Below are positions 34,366 to 43,908 of a stretch of 64,000 bases of DNA, one piece after another (positions within the stretch are counted from its first letter, which is position 1; each line of letters begins with the position of its first letter). Made by a program: the position numbers and the translations under genes. This DNA comes from Clostridia bacterium. GTDB taxonomy: Bacteria; Bacillota; Clostridia; Oscillospirales; Acutalibacteraceae. The notes below the pieces were generated by a model. That model was given only the letters and a program-made list of their open reading frames with translations. It ran no database searches and was not told where the DNA came from. Where the stretch lies: contig JAGADF010000010.1 of the NCBI GenBank assembly GCA_017613735.1, forward strand, positions 106,183 to 170,182, read 5' to 3'.

Positions 34366-35835
34366 ATGCAAAAGATTAACGAATACTATACAAGACCTTA
34401 TACCCGCCCCGAAAGGATTTTACAGTTCGGCGAGGGCAACTTTCTTCGCGGCTTCATAGACTGCCTTGTCGACGAAGCCAATGAGAAGGGGGTTATGGAC
34501 GCGTCCGTCGTAATCTGCCAGCCAAGAAGCGACAGCAAGGTAGACGTTTTTAACGGTCAGGATTGCCTTTACACATTACTTACCCGCGGAATTGAAAACG
34601 GCGAAACCGTTGACAGGGCGAAGATAATAAGCTGCGTTTCACGGTGCATTTCGCCTTACAGGGATTATATGGAATTTCTCGACCTCGCTAAAAACGAGGA
34701 CTTAAACGTAATTGTTTCAAATACGACTGAAGCGGGCATAGTTTTTAACGGCAACGACGAGCCGGTTGATATGCCGCCGTCGACTTTTCCCGCTAAGCTC
34801 ACCGCGTTTTTATACGCGAGGTTCAAGGCCTTTTTCGGCGACATAACAAAGGGCTTTCTCATCCTTCCGACCGAGCTTATTGAACAGAACGGGGACAGAT
34901 TGAAGGAAATCGTATTCGCCTATGCGAAGAAATGGGAACTGCGTGAAGAATTTATCCCGTGGATTGAAAAATCCTGCTGCTTTGCCAATACCCTTGTTGA
35001 CAGAATTGTCGCTGGCTTTCCGAGGGAAGAAATGCTTTCCCTTGAACAGAGGCTCGGCTATGAGGACAGGCTTGTCGATGTCTGCGAGCCTTTTATGCAG
35101 TTTTTCATTCAGTGCGACGAGAGCTTTCGCGACAGAATTCCGTTTGAAAATTTAGGCTTTGACGTTGAGTTTGTCGATGACCTTGCGCCTTACAGATTAA
35201 GAAAGTTAAGGGTGCTTAACGGCGCTCATACCGCGTGCGTTCTATCGGCTTTTCTTGAGGGAAATGAAACTCTCAGCGAGATGATGGAAGATGAAAAATA
35301 CGCCGCGTTTTTAACAAGGCTTTTAAATGAAGAAATAGTTCCTTTTATCAATATGGATGAGGAGGAGCTTGAAACCTTTGCCGAGGCGGTTCTCAGCAGA
35401 TTAAAGAATCCGTTTATAAAGCACAGGCTTATTGACATTTCTGCCAATTCCTTCTCGAAATTCAGGGTAAGAGACTTAACGAGCATTGTCGAATACTATA
35501 AGGTTAACGGCGTTGCGCCGGACTGCCTGTGTTATTCGCTTGCCGCTCTCATCCGTTTTTATAAAGGCGAATTCCGCGACGGAAAATATATCGGAACAAT
35601 CGGTCAGACCGAGTATGAAATCCGCGATTCGCTTGAAATTCTCGTAGACGTCAGCAAGGCTTATGAATCCGACGACGTAATAAGGGAAATTCTTTCGAAC
35701 ACGTCAATCTGGGGAATAGACCTTATGCAGATTTATTCGCTTTATGATAAGGTCGCCGCGTATTTTGACGACATAACCGAATTCGGCGTAACTCATACGC
35801 TTGAAAAAATAGTGAAGGGAGAGAATGAAGCATGA
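34366..35835 (+). CDS. uxaB: Tagaturonate reductase (altronate oxidoreductase)
   Basis: Protein of 489 aa of the mannitol dehydrogenase superfamily, beginning with RPERILQFGEGNFLRGFIDCLVD (nucleotide-binding loop). It contains VSNTTEAGIVF, KSCCFANTLVDRIV and LRVLNGAHTACVL with the catalytic region typical of UxaB. It reduces tagaturonate to altronate in galacturonate breakdown. It overlaps uxaC by 4 bases. GGAGAAACAGT precedes the ATG. The dehydratase uxaA is not in this window. Confidence 0.93.
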   Translation: MQKINEYYTRPYTRPERILQFGEGNFLRGFIDCLVDEANEKGVMDASVVICQPRSDSKVDVFNGQDCLYTLLTRGIENGETVDRAKIISCVSRCISPYRDYMEFLDLAKNEDLNVIVSNTTEAGIVFNGNDEPVDMPPSTFPAKLTAFLYARFKAFFGDITKGFLILPTELIEQNGDRLKEIVFAYAKKWELREEFIPWIEKSCCFANTLVDRIVAGFPREEMLSLEQRLGYEDRLVDVCEPFMQFFIQCDESFRDRIPFENLGFDVEFVDDLAPYRLRKLRVLNGAHTACVLSAFLEGNETLSEMMEDEKYAAFLTRLLNEEIVPFINMDEEELETFAEAVLSRLKNPFIKHRLIDISANSFSKFRVRDLTSIVEYYKVNGVAPDCLCYSLAALIRFYKGEFRDGKYIGTIGQTEYEIRDSLEILVDVSKAYESDDVIREILSNTSIWGIDLMQIYSLYDKVAAYFDDITEFGVTHTLEKIVKGENEA

Positions 35836-37235
35836 CCCCGTTTATGAATAACGATTTTCTTTTGACAACCGATACGGCAAAAACGCTTTTCGAAAAAGGC
35901 GCAAAGAATACGCCTATTTTCGACTGGCACTGCCACCTTTCGCCTAAAGAGATTTATGAGAATAAAACTCCGTCGGGAATAACCGAGCTTTGGCTCGGCG
36001 GCGACCATTATAAATGGCGCGCAATGAGAAGTATGGGCATTGACGAAAAATACATTACCGGCGACGCGGACGATTTTGAAAAGTTCGCTGCGTATGCGAA
36101 AACTCTTTCATACGCCGTCGGCAATCCGCTTTATCACTGGACCCATCTCGAATTACAGAGATATTTCGGCATAGATACTCCTCTTAACGAAAAAACCGCG
36201 AGGGAAATATATGACGAATGTAACCGTCAGATTGCTTCGGGCGGTTTTACGCCGAGAGAGCTTATCACCAAATCAAACGTAAAATGCGTCTGCACCACCG
36301 ATGACGCGGCGGATTCTCTTGAATATCATGCGCTTCTGAAAAAAGAAAACCTGACTTTTAAGGTGCTTCCGGCTTTCCGTCCCGACAAGGCGCTGACGAT
36401 AGAGGCGGCGACGTTTATTCCGTGGATGTCGGCAATGCAGAAGAGATGCGAAATGAAAATCGAAAGCTTTTCTGCTCTGAAGCAGGCTATGAAATCAAGA
36501 ATCGAATTCTTTGACGAAATGGGATGCAGAGCCTGCGACCACGCGTTTAACTATGTTCCGTTCGCCCCCGCAACGGATGAAGAAATCGAAGCGATTTTCA
36601 AAAAGGCGTTAAACGCCGAAAAAATAACGACCGATGAAGCCGATAAATACAGAACCGCTCTTATGAGCTTTCTTGCTCAGCAGTATTACGGGCTCGGCTG
36701 GGGAATGGAGCTTCATATAGGCGCGATGAGGAATAATAATTCAAAAATGTTTATGTCGCTCGGCGCGGACACCGGCTTTGACAGCATAGGCGACGATGAA
36801 ATCGCGCTTTCGCTTTCGCGCTTTCTTGACAGCCTTGATAAAAAAGGGTGCCTGCCGAAAACGATTCTTTTTACCCTTAACCCGAAGGACAATTATGTGC
36901 TCGGCTCAATGCTCGGCAACTTCCAGTCGAGCGAAGCGGCGGGCAAAATACAGTTCGGCTCGGCGTGGTGGTTCAACGATAACTATGACGGTATGCGCGA
37001 ACAGCTTAAGGCACTTATGAATCTCGGCGTAATAGGCACTTTTGTCGGTATGATAACCGACAGCCGCAGTTTTCTTTCGTACCCGCGTCACGAGTATTTC
37101 AGACGCATTCTCTGCGAGTTAATCGGCGACCTCGTCGAAGAGGGCAAATATCCCGCGGACATTGATTTTCTCTCAAAGCTTGTTGAGGACGTTTCGTTCA
37201 ACAACGCGAAAGAGTATTTCGCCTTAACGGAATGA
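35832..37235 (+). CDS. uxaC: Glucuronate/galacturonate isomerase
   Basis: Protein of 467 aa of the amidohydrolase-like uronate isomerase family, with IFDWHCHLSPKEIYEN (metal-binding HxH), TTDDAADSLEYH, the LHIGAMRNNNSKMF strand and TDSRSFLSYPRHEYFRR. It converts galacturonate to tagaturonate (and glucuronate to fructuronate), feeding uxaB. The pair indicates use of pectin-derived uronic acids, common in gut Clostridia. Confidence 0.96.
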   Translation: MTPFMNNDFLLTTDTAKTLFEKGAKNTPIFDWHCHLSPKEIYENKTPSGITELWLGGDHYKWRAMRSMGIDEKYITGDADDFEKFAAYAKTLSYAVGNPLYHWTHLELQRYFGIDTPLNEKTAREIYDECNRQIASGGFTPRELITKSNVKCVCTTDDAADSLEYHALLKKENLTFKVLPAFRPDKALTIEAATFIPWMSAMQKRCEMKIESFSALKQAMKSRIEFFDEMGCRACDHAFNYVPFAPATDEEIEAIFKKALNAEKITTDEADKYRTALMSFLAQQYYGLGWGMELHIGAMRNNNSKMFMSLGADTGFDSIGDDEIALSLSRFLDSLDKKGCLPKTILFTLNPKDNYVLGSMLGNFQSSEAAGKIQFGSAWWFNDNYDGMREQLKALMNLGVIGTFVGMITDSRSFLSYPRHEYFRRILCELIGDLVEEGKYPADIDFLSKLVEDVSFNNAKEYFALTE

Positions 37236-37248
37236 TACAAAGCAAAAT

Positions 37249-37284
37249 TAAAAGGACTTGCAGATTTGTGCAAGTCCTTTTTTA
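37249..37284. terminator. Terminator shared by uxaC and tRNA-Gly
   Basis: Hairpin AAAGGACTTGC/GCAAGTCCTTT with A and T tracts on both sides. It directly abuts the 3' end of the reverse-strand tRNA. Confidence 0.88.
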
Positions 37285-37355
37285 AGCGGGGTACGGGAGT
37301 CGAACCCGCCTTAAAGCCTTGGGAAGGCCTTGTAATACCGATATACCAACCCCGC
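37285..37355 (-). tRNA. tRNA-Gly (anticodon CCC)
   Basis: Acceptor stem GCGGGGT/ACCCCGC, D-arm GTATATCGGTATTAC, anticodon stem AGGCC/GGCTT around the loop TTCCCAA, T-arm GCGGGTTCGACTCCCGT and discriminator T, as in bacterial glycine tRNAs. Length 71 bases; CCA not encoded. Confidence 0.94.
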
Positions 37356-37388
37356 CCGCGGTTTATTATTCTATCACAGTTTTTTAGT

Positions 37389-38042
37389 TTATTCAAGTAG
37401 TTTTCTTCTCAGTTCAAGCAGTATTTTTCGTTCTTTCCTTGACACCTGAACCTGAGAAATCCCGAGCTGTTTTGCGGTGAGAACCTGAGAAAGCTCTTTG
37501 AAATAACGAAGCTCAATCAACTGTCTGTCGCTTTCGTCAAGAGTTGAAAGAACCTCGTTAAGAGCGATTCTGTCGGTAATTTCATTTTCCGCGCTCTCTA
37601 CGGGAACGTCGAATTGCTTCTCCTCGTTTTCACTGTCTGACGTCAGTGAAACGGGAGGCATCGCAACACAGAGCAGCTCGGATATTTCAACGGTTTCGAG
37701 CCCCGATTCCTCGGCGAGCTCGCTGACGGTCGGCTCTCTGTTGAGTTTTTTTGCCATTTCCTCGTTAAGCCGCATAAGCTTTGCCGACTTTTCCTTTAAA
37801 GAACGGCTGACCCTGACCGCTCCGCCGTCGCGGAACAGTCTTTTTATTTCGCCTAAAATTACGGGGACCGCATAGGTGGAAAAGGCGAAGCCTCTTTTTT
37901 CGTCGAAGCCCTTTGCCGCCTTCATAAGACCGAGACAGCCCGCCGAATAAAGGTCGTCGTATTCAATCCCTCTGTTTCTGAAACGGTTTGCAAGGGAGTG
38001 AACGAGCTTCAGGTTGTTTTCGACTAATTCATCGGTTGTCAC
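37389..38042 (-). CDS. sigF: Forespore sigma factor SigF
   Basis: Protein of 217 aa with sigma region 2 (LYSAGCLGLMKAAKGFDEKRGFAFSTYAVPVILGEIKRLFRD) and region 4 (ISQVQVSRKERKILLELR). It is third in a spoIIAA-spoIIAB-sigF operon. I prefer the GTG at 38042, with GAGGG eight bases upstream, over a TTG five codons earlier that has no good site. The start lies 14 bases inside spoIIAB, so translation is coupled. SigF is the first compartment-specific sigma factor in sporulation, active in the forespore. Confidence 0.95.
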   Translation of the reverse strand: MTTDELVENNLKLVHSLANRFRNRGIEYDDLYSAGCLGLMKAAKGFDEKRGFAFSTYAVPVILGEIKRLFRDGGAVRVSRSLKEKSAKLMRLNEEMAKKLNREPTVSELAEESGLETVEISELLCVAMPPVSLTSDSENEEKQFDVPVESAENEITDRIALNEVLSTLDESDRQLIELRYFKELSQVLTAKQLGISQVQVSRKERKILLELRRKLLE

Positions 38043-38475
38043 GCGGCTTGCCCTCAATGCTCTTTATAAGCGTTACCGTTGTCCCTTTGCCGGGCAGCGA
38101 ACGCACATACATTTTGTCGGTAAACGATTCCATAACCGAAAAGCCAAGTCCCGACCTGTCCTCACCACCCGTGGTGTATAAGGGCTCGCGGGCTTTTTTT
38201 ACGTCCTCGATTCCCTTGCCCGTGTCACGCACCTTTATCTTCACGTTTCCGTCGTCATATAAGAATACGGTTATGTATATTTTCCCGACGGTATCGGGAT
38301 AGGCGTGAACGATGCAGTTCGTCACCGCTTCGCTGACTGCGGTTTTAATGTCGTTTATCTCTTCGACGGTCGGGTCGAGCTGACTGACAAAGGCTGAAAC
38401 CGTTGTTCTCGCGAAGCCTTCGTTTGCGGATTTGCTCTGAAACTGAATTTTGAATTCGTTAATCGGCTTTTTCAT
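38029..38475 (-). CDS. spoIIAB: Anti-sigma F factor SpoIIAB
   Basis: Protein of 148 aa, a GHKL-type kinase: N box EAVTNCIVHAYPD, G1 box VRDTGKGIEDVKKA and GGEDRSGLGFSVM. It binds and silences SigF and phosphorylates SpoIIAA. It overlaps both neighbours (17 bases with spoIIAA, 14 with sigF). Confidence 0.96.
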   Translation of the reverse strand: MKKPINEFKIQFQSKSANEGFARTTVSAFVSQLDPTVEEINDIKTAVSEAVTNCIVHAYPDTVGKIYITVFLYDDGNVKIKVRDTGKGIEDVKKAREPLYTTGGEDRSGLGFSVMESFTDKMYVRSLPGKGTTVTLIKSIEGKPRDNR

Positions 38476-38800
38476 TTTTCTTTTCCTCTCTTTTTCTGTG
38501 AATTACGGCAATTTTTTCAATTCCCGACATAGTCATCACCTTGTACGCGTGAGGGGACAGTCCCGTTATCTCCATTTTTCCGCCGTAGTCGGAAATGTTT
38601 TTGAATCTTCCCATAACGAGTCCGACACCCGAGCTGTCCATAAAGCTGACCGAGCCGAAGTCGATAGTCAGTTTTTTCGGCTTGGCTTTCATAATGTAGG
38701 TGTCGATAATCGCCCTTACGGCTCCCGCGTTGTGATGGTCGATTTCGCCCGAGAGATAGGCGGTGACGTATTCGCCGTCGCAGACTACTTTTGCAGGCAT
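38459..38800 (-). CDS. spoIIAA: Anti-sigma F factor antagonist SpoIIAA
   Basis: Protein of 113 aa with the STAS fold. The phosphorylated serine lies in SFMDSSGVGLVMGRF, next to the expected Asp-Ser-Ser-Gly motif. When unphosphorylated it releases SigF from SpoIIAB. First gene of the operon with AAAGGAG upstream. No clear SigH or SigA promoter could be picked out between 38801 and 38900. Confidence 0.96.
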   Translation of the reverse strand: MPAKVVCDGEYVTAYLSGEIDHHNAGAVRAIIDTYIMKAKPKKLTIDFGSVSFMDSSGVGLVMGRFKNISDYGGKMEITGLSPHAYKVMTMSGIEKIAVIHRKREEKKNEKAD

Positions 38801-38911
38801 ATTTTCTCACTCCTTTTCATAAATATATTAGAACATACGCGCGAAATATTATGTCGTATTTTGAAAACGGCAAAAAAGATATGAATAATTTGTTAAATTT
38901 GAAAAAAGGTC

Positions 38912-38939
38912 TTGATTTTTTGAAAAAAGTGGCTACAAT
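38912..38939 (+). promoter_or_regulatory. Promoter of groESL
   Basis: TTGATT, 16-base spacer, TACAAT, with the CIRCE operator starting six bases after the -10 box. Confidence 0.7.
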
Positions 38940-38944
38940 AATAA

Positions 38945-40943
<1,999 letters not shown>

Positions 40944-40992
40944 TCAAAAAACGCACCGAAAGACGCGCTTATTGAGCGGCAAAATCGCTTTA

Positions 40993-41031
40993 AAAAAACA
41001 GGTTAAGGCTTCAAGCCTTAACCTGTTTTTG
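40993..41031 (+). terminator. Terminator of groESL
   Basis: Hairpin AACAGGTTAAGGCTT/AAGCCTTAACCTGTT followed by T's. Confidence 0.88.
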
Positions 41032-41230
41032 TTTATTGTCAAAGTAAAGATTATTATTAAAAAAAGCTTTTTAAGGCTGTTTAATCCCTGTCGGAACGCT
41101 TTGTTTTTTTGAAATGAGCGTGTATTTTTATGCCGTTATTCTTACTGATATGCAATAATAATGAATAATTATACAAAAAAACATAAAATAATCAAAAAAA
41201 TCGTAAAATTAAACATTTTTTATTATATTT
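41032..41230. other. AT-rich gap between groEL and the sigma-factor gene
   Basis: About 200 bases of AT-rich DNA with no convincing gene, RNA or repeat. I see only poly-A/T runs here. Confidence 0.5.
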
Positions 41231-41234
41231 TTAC

Positions 41235-41263
41235 TTGACTAATTAAATAATTTTGAGTATTAT
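41235..41263 (+). promoter_or_regulatory. Promoter of the SigH-like gene
   Basis: TTGACT, 17-base spacer, TATTAT, about 43 bases before the start codon. Confidence 0.75.
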
Positions 41264-41305
41264 ATTAGCAATTATTAAGAGTTTCGGGGGAAGTGTCTGT
41301 TTTTT

Positions 41306-41872
41306 ATGCAATCCGATGATATGAAAACCTGTTCGGATGAAGCGTTGGCAAAGCTTTCCCGTAACGGAAACCGCGAGGCGGAAAACGAGCTTGTCGTCCG
41401 CGCTCTGCCGACAGTTAAATTTCTTGTCGGCACTTTCTCAAGCACCGACAATTCCGTCGGCGAGGACGACTTTATTCAGGAAGCTCTTCTCGGCGTGCTT
41501 TCCGCCATTAACTCGTATAATCCCGAAAGGGGAGCGTCGTTTATGACGTTCGCTTCACGGTGCGCTCTGAACCGTCTTTTGTCTTTTATAAAAAAGACGT
41601 CGGCTCACAGCCTGCCCGTAGTCGGTCTTGATATCCTTTGCACCGCGGATTCTTCCGTCGGCGAGCCGGACGAACAGATTGAAGCCGACGAAAGCTATAA
41701 AAAATTCATACAGTCAATCCGTGATTCCCTGACCGAAACCGAGCTCAAGGTGCTTAACTGCTATTTAAGGGGACTCAGCTACGATAAGATTTCTCTTGAA
41801 ACGGGGCTTTCCCTGAAGGCGGTTGACAACGCGCTTTTCAGAGCGAGGAAGAAGATTAAGGCGTTACGTTGA
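41306..41872 (+). CDS. Sigma-70 family factor, SigH (Spo0H)-like
   Basis: Protein of 188 aa. Region 2 shows DDFIQEALLGVLSAINSYNPERGASFMTFASRC. Region 4 shows LTETELKVLNCYLRGLSYDKISLETGL ending KAVDNALFRARKKI, which resembles the end of SigH (KSIDNALQRVKRK). It is shorter and more divergent than typical SigH, so it could be SigH of this lineage or a related stress/sporulation sigma factor. The ribosome-binding site is weak (GGGGGAA about 14 bases upstream). It precedes the tRNA-like element and zinc-ribbon gene on the same strand. Confidence 0.72.
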   Translation: MQSDDMKTCSDEALAKLSRNGNREAENELVVRALPTVKFLVGTFSSTDNSVGEDDFIQEALLGVLSAINSYNPERGASFMTFASRCALNRLLSFIKKTSAHSLPVVGLDILCTADSSVGEPDEQIEADESYKKFIQSIRDSLTETELKVLNCYLRGLSYDKISLETGLSLKAVDNALFRARKKIKALR

Positions 41873-41879
41873 CGATATA

Positions 41880-41953
41880 TGGCCTATAGCTCAAGAGTAG
41901 AGCGTTGAGTATTAAAATACCTAAGAACGGCGGTGCAATTCCGCCGAAGGTCA
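41880..41953 (+). ncRNA. tRNA-like RNA element upstream of the zinc-ribbon gene
   Basis: A stretch of tRNA length folds as a cloverleaf: acceptor TGGCCTA with AAGGTCA (six pairs and one mismatch), linker TA, D-arm GCTC-AAGAGTA-GAGC and T-arm CGGCGG-TGCAATT-CCGCCG. The anticodon arm is abnormal: TTGAGTAT and ATACCTAA form an eight-position stem (one mismatch, one wobble) closed by the four-base loop TAAA. No seven-base anticodon loop exists, so it should not decode. CCA is absent. It lies seven bases after the sigma-gene stop and 24 bases before the next start. It could be a degenerate tRNA gene or a tRNA-mimicking regulatory element. Confidence 0.5.
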
Positions 41954-41976
41954 AATAAAAAAACGAGGTGGCCGAA

Positions 41977-42258
41977 ATGTACGAAGACAAAACCCTTACT
42001 TGTAAGGACTGCGGTAAAGAATTTGTATTCACCGCAGGTGAGCAGGAGTTCTATGCAGAAAAAGGCTTTGTAAACGAGCCCTTACGCTGCAAGGAGTGCC
42101 GTGACGCTCGCAAGGCAGCCGCAAGAAGTGAAAGAGAATGGCATACAGCCGTTTGCGCTAAGTGCGGCAAAGAGGCAAGAGTTCCGTTTTTGCCCCGTGA
42201 TGACCGCCCTGTATACTGCAGCGAATGCTTTGCGGAATTAAAGGACGCGGAAGAATAA
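41977..42258 (+). CDS. Small zinc-ribbon protein (zf_Tbcl-type)
   Basis: Protein of 93 aa with four Cys pairs: CKDCG near residue 9, CKEC near 38, CAKCG near 60 and CSEC near 81. The first half matches the probable zinc-ribbon family containing FVFTAGEQEFYAEKGFVNEPLRC. Function is unknown; nucleic-acid binding is plausible. The ATG at 41977 is chosen because GAGG lies eight bases upstream; a GTG three codons earlier is part of that site. Confidence 0.85.
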   Translation: MYEDKTLTCKDCGKEFVFTAGEQEFYAEKGFVNEPLRCKECRDARKAAARSEREWHTAVCAKCGKEARVPFLPRDDRPVYCSECFAELKDAEE

Positions 42259-42274
42259 ATCACTTATGATTTAT

Positions 42275-42321
42275 CAGAAACAGCCGTCGGGATTATTTCC
42301 CGGCGGCTGTTTCTTTTTTTT
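42275..42321 (+). terminator. Terminator of the zinc-ribbon gene
   Basis: Long hairpin AGAAACAGCCGtCGGG/CCCGgCGGCTGTTTCT followed by eight T's. Confidence 0.92.
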
Positions 42322-42329
42322 GTATTTAA

Positions 42330-43016
42330 TTATTCGGCTTTGTTTTTCTTAAAAAGCTTCCCGAGGTCGATTCCGTTGACCTTTTTGATAAGCGGGGATT
42401 CGCTTTTGTCAAACCACTTGAGAATTGCGTTGGCTATAATGCAAGCCATAATGCCCGAGAAGATACCGATTATCATTCCGCCGATAACGTCCGTCGGGTA
42501 GTGAACGCAAAGGTAAACTCTTGAGCAGGCGGTGCCCAGCGCAATAAACGGGAAAAGCCAGGCTATGTATTTTTTGTTGTTTCTTGCAAAGGTAATGCAC
42601 ATTGAAACCGCTATTTCAAACGCGCCCGTAGTGTGACCCGACGGGAAGCTCTTGTCGCTTTCCTCGTGAGCGCCGACAGCCTGCCACCACTTGTAGAAAA
42701 CGTCGTCCTGAAGAGTGACGTAAGGTCTTGCGCGGTCAATAAGAGGCTTGGCGATAAGGTTTGTAATAAGAGTGCCTAAAAATATTGCGACAAACAGCGG
42801 CGCGCCGTATTTTCTTGTCTTTTTGAAAAGGCAGAGAACAATGGCGACAAGCATCATCGGTATTACAAACAACTCGTCACCGAAAAAGGTGAAGATGTTT
42901 GCGATAAGAGTCATAAATGCGCTATGGATGTGCGAGAACGCCTCAAAAACAGCGTAGTCAAAGCCGTGAAAGGTTTCGTTAAGCCATTCACCGACTGTAA
43001 GAAGAGGTAAATACAT
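42330..43016 (-). CDS. PAP2-family phosphatase (undecaprenyl-diphosphatase-like)
   Basis: Protein of 228 aa with about six membrane segments and the three-part phosphatase motif: KPLIDRARPY, FPSGHTTGAF and CSRVYLCVHYPTDV. Such enzymes recycle lipid carrier pyrophosphate or dephosphorylate phospholipids; substrate not determined. The ATG at 43016 has AAAAGGAG upstream. An upstream extension of 16 codons is rejected. Confidence 0.88.
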   Translation of the reverse strand: MYLPLLTVGEWLNETFHGFDYAVFEAFSHIHSAFMTLIANIFTFFGDELFVIPMMLVAIVLCLFKKTRKYGAPLFVAIFLGTLITNLIAKPLIDRARPYVTLQDDVFYKWWQAVGAHEESDKSFPSGHTTGAFEIAVSMCITFARNNKKYIAWLFPFIALGTACSRVYLCVHYPTDVIGGMIIGIFSGIMACIIANAILKWFDKSESPLIKKVNGIDLGKLFKKNKAE

Positions 43017-43046
43017 TTCTTTTTCTCCTTTTCTGATAGTAGTTTC

Positions 43047-43074
43047 ATTATACCAAAACGGCAAAAAAATTCAA
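43047..43074 (-). promoter_or_regulatory. Promoter of the PAP2 gene
   Basis: Reverse strand TTGAAT, 16-base spacer, TATAAT. Confidence 0.65.
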
Positions 43075-43089
43075 CCTTATTTTAAATTA

Positions 43090-43119
43090 TTGACAGAGCG
43101 CCTCACCTAATTTTATAAT
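43090..43119 (+). promoter_or_regulatory. Promoter of the AlkD-like gene
   Basis: TTGACA, 18-base spacer, TATAAT, with the start codon 17 bases further on. Confidence 0.75.
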
Positions 43120-43135
43120 ATTACAAGGTGATTGT

Positions 43136-43813
43136 ATGACTGAAATCCAGAAATTTCTTTTTGACAACAGTGACTTTGAATACCGCGCCTTTTCCTCAAA
43201 GCTTATTCCGAACGTTGACGGAAAAAGCTTTATCGGCGTGCGCGCGCCCGTCTTAAAGGAAAAGGCAAAACAGATGTATAAGGACGGAACGTATAAGAAA
43301 TTCATTTCCGGTTTACCGCATAAGTATATTGAGGAAAATTCTCTTCACGGCTATATTATCTGCCTTATTAAGGATTTTAACGAGGCTTTGGATGAGACCG
43401 AAAGATTTCTTCCGTTTATTGATAACTGGTCTGTTTGCGATACGTTAAGACCTAAGGCGTTTAAAAACCGTACGGACGAGCTTTATGAGAGAATTAAAGT
43501 CTGGATTAAGTCCGATAAAACTTATACTGTCCGCTTTGCGGTTGGAATGCTTATGAGCTTTTATCTTGACGATAAGTTTAAAAGCAGTTATCTCAATCTT
43601 GCCGCGTCAGCCGACAGTGATGAATACTATATAAGTATGATGGTCGCGTGGTATTTCGCTACGGCTCTTGCCAAACAGTATGAGCCTGCGGTAAGGTTTA
43701 TTGAAGAAAAAAGACTTTCGCCGGCTACTCACAACAGGGCTATTCAAAAGGCGGTTGAAAGCTACCGCATACCTGATGAAACGAAGGCTTATCTTAAAAC
43801 CTTAAAAATTTAA
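43136..43813 (+). CDS. DNA alkylation repair protein (AlkD-like HEAT repeat)
   Basis: Protein of 225 aa of the AlkC/AlkD HEAT-like repeat family. The opening GVRAPVLKEKAKQMY, the middle FIDNWSVCDTLRPKAF and WIKSDKTYTVRFAVGMLMSFYLDD are typical. AlkD enzymes excise bulky or cationic alkylated bases, but small Firmicute versions have mostly not been tested. Stands alone with its own promoter. Confidence 0.87.
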   Translation: MTEIQKFLFDNSDFEYRAFSSKLIPNVDGKSFIGVRAPVLKEKAKQMYKDGTYKKFISGLPHKYIEENSLHGYIICLIKDFNEALDETERFLPFIDNWSVCDTLRPKAFKNRTDELYERIKVWIKSDKTYTVRFAVGMLMSFYLDDKFKSSYLNLAASADSDEYYISMMVAWYFATALAKQYEPAVRFIEEKRLSPATHNRAIQKAVESYRIPDETKAYLKTLKI

Positions 43814-43832
43814 AAAATAAATATAAAATCCC

Positions 43833-43861
43833 TTGACATTTTTAAGTCAGGGGATTAAAAT
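43833..43861 (+). promoter_or_regulatory. Promoter of the metal P-type ATPase gene
   Basis: TTGACA, 17-base spacer, TAAAAT. Transcription should start near 43868, just before the palindrome. Confidence 0.82.
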
Positions 43862-43870
43862 AAAATTACA

Positions 43871-43888
43871 GTTGAATAATTGTTCAAC
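43871..43888. promoter_or_regulatory. ArsR/SmtB (CadC)-type operator
   Basis: GTTGAA-TAATTG-TTCAAC, a perfect 6+6 inverted repeat at the start of transcription. The TTGAA...TTCAA core resembles operators of ArsR/CadC metal sensors that control P-type ATPases. No such sensor gene is adjacent. Confidence 0.6.
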
Positions 43889-43908
43889 TGTTCAAAGGAG
43901 GCTTTGGA

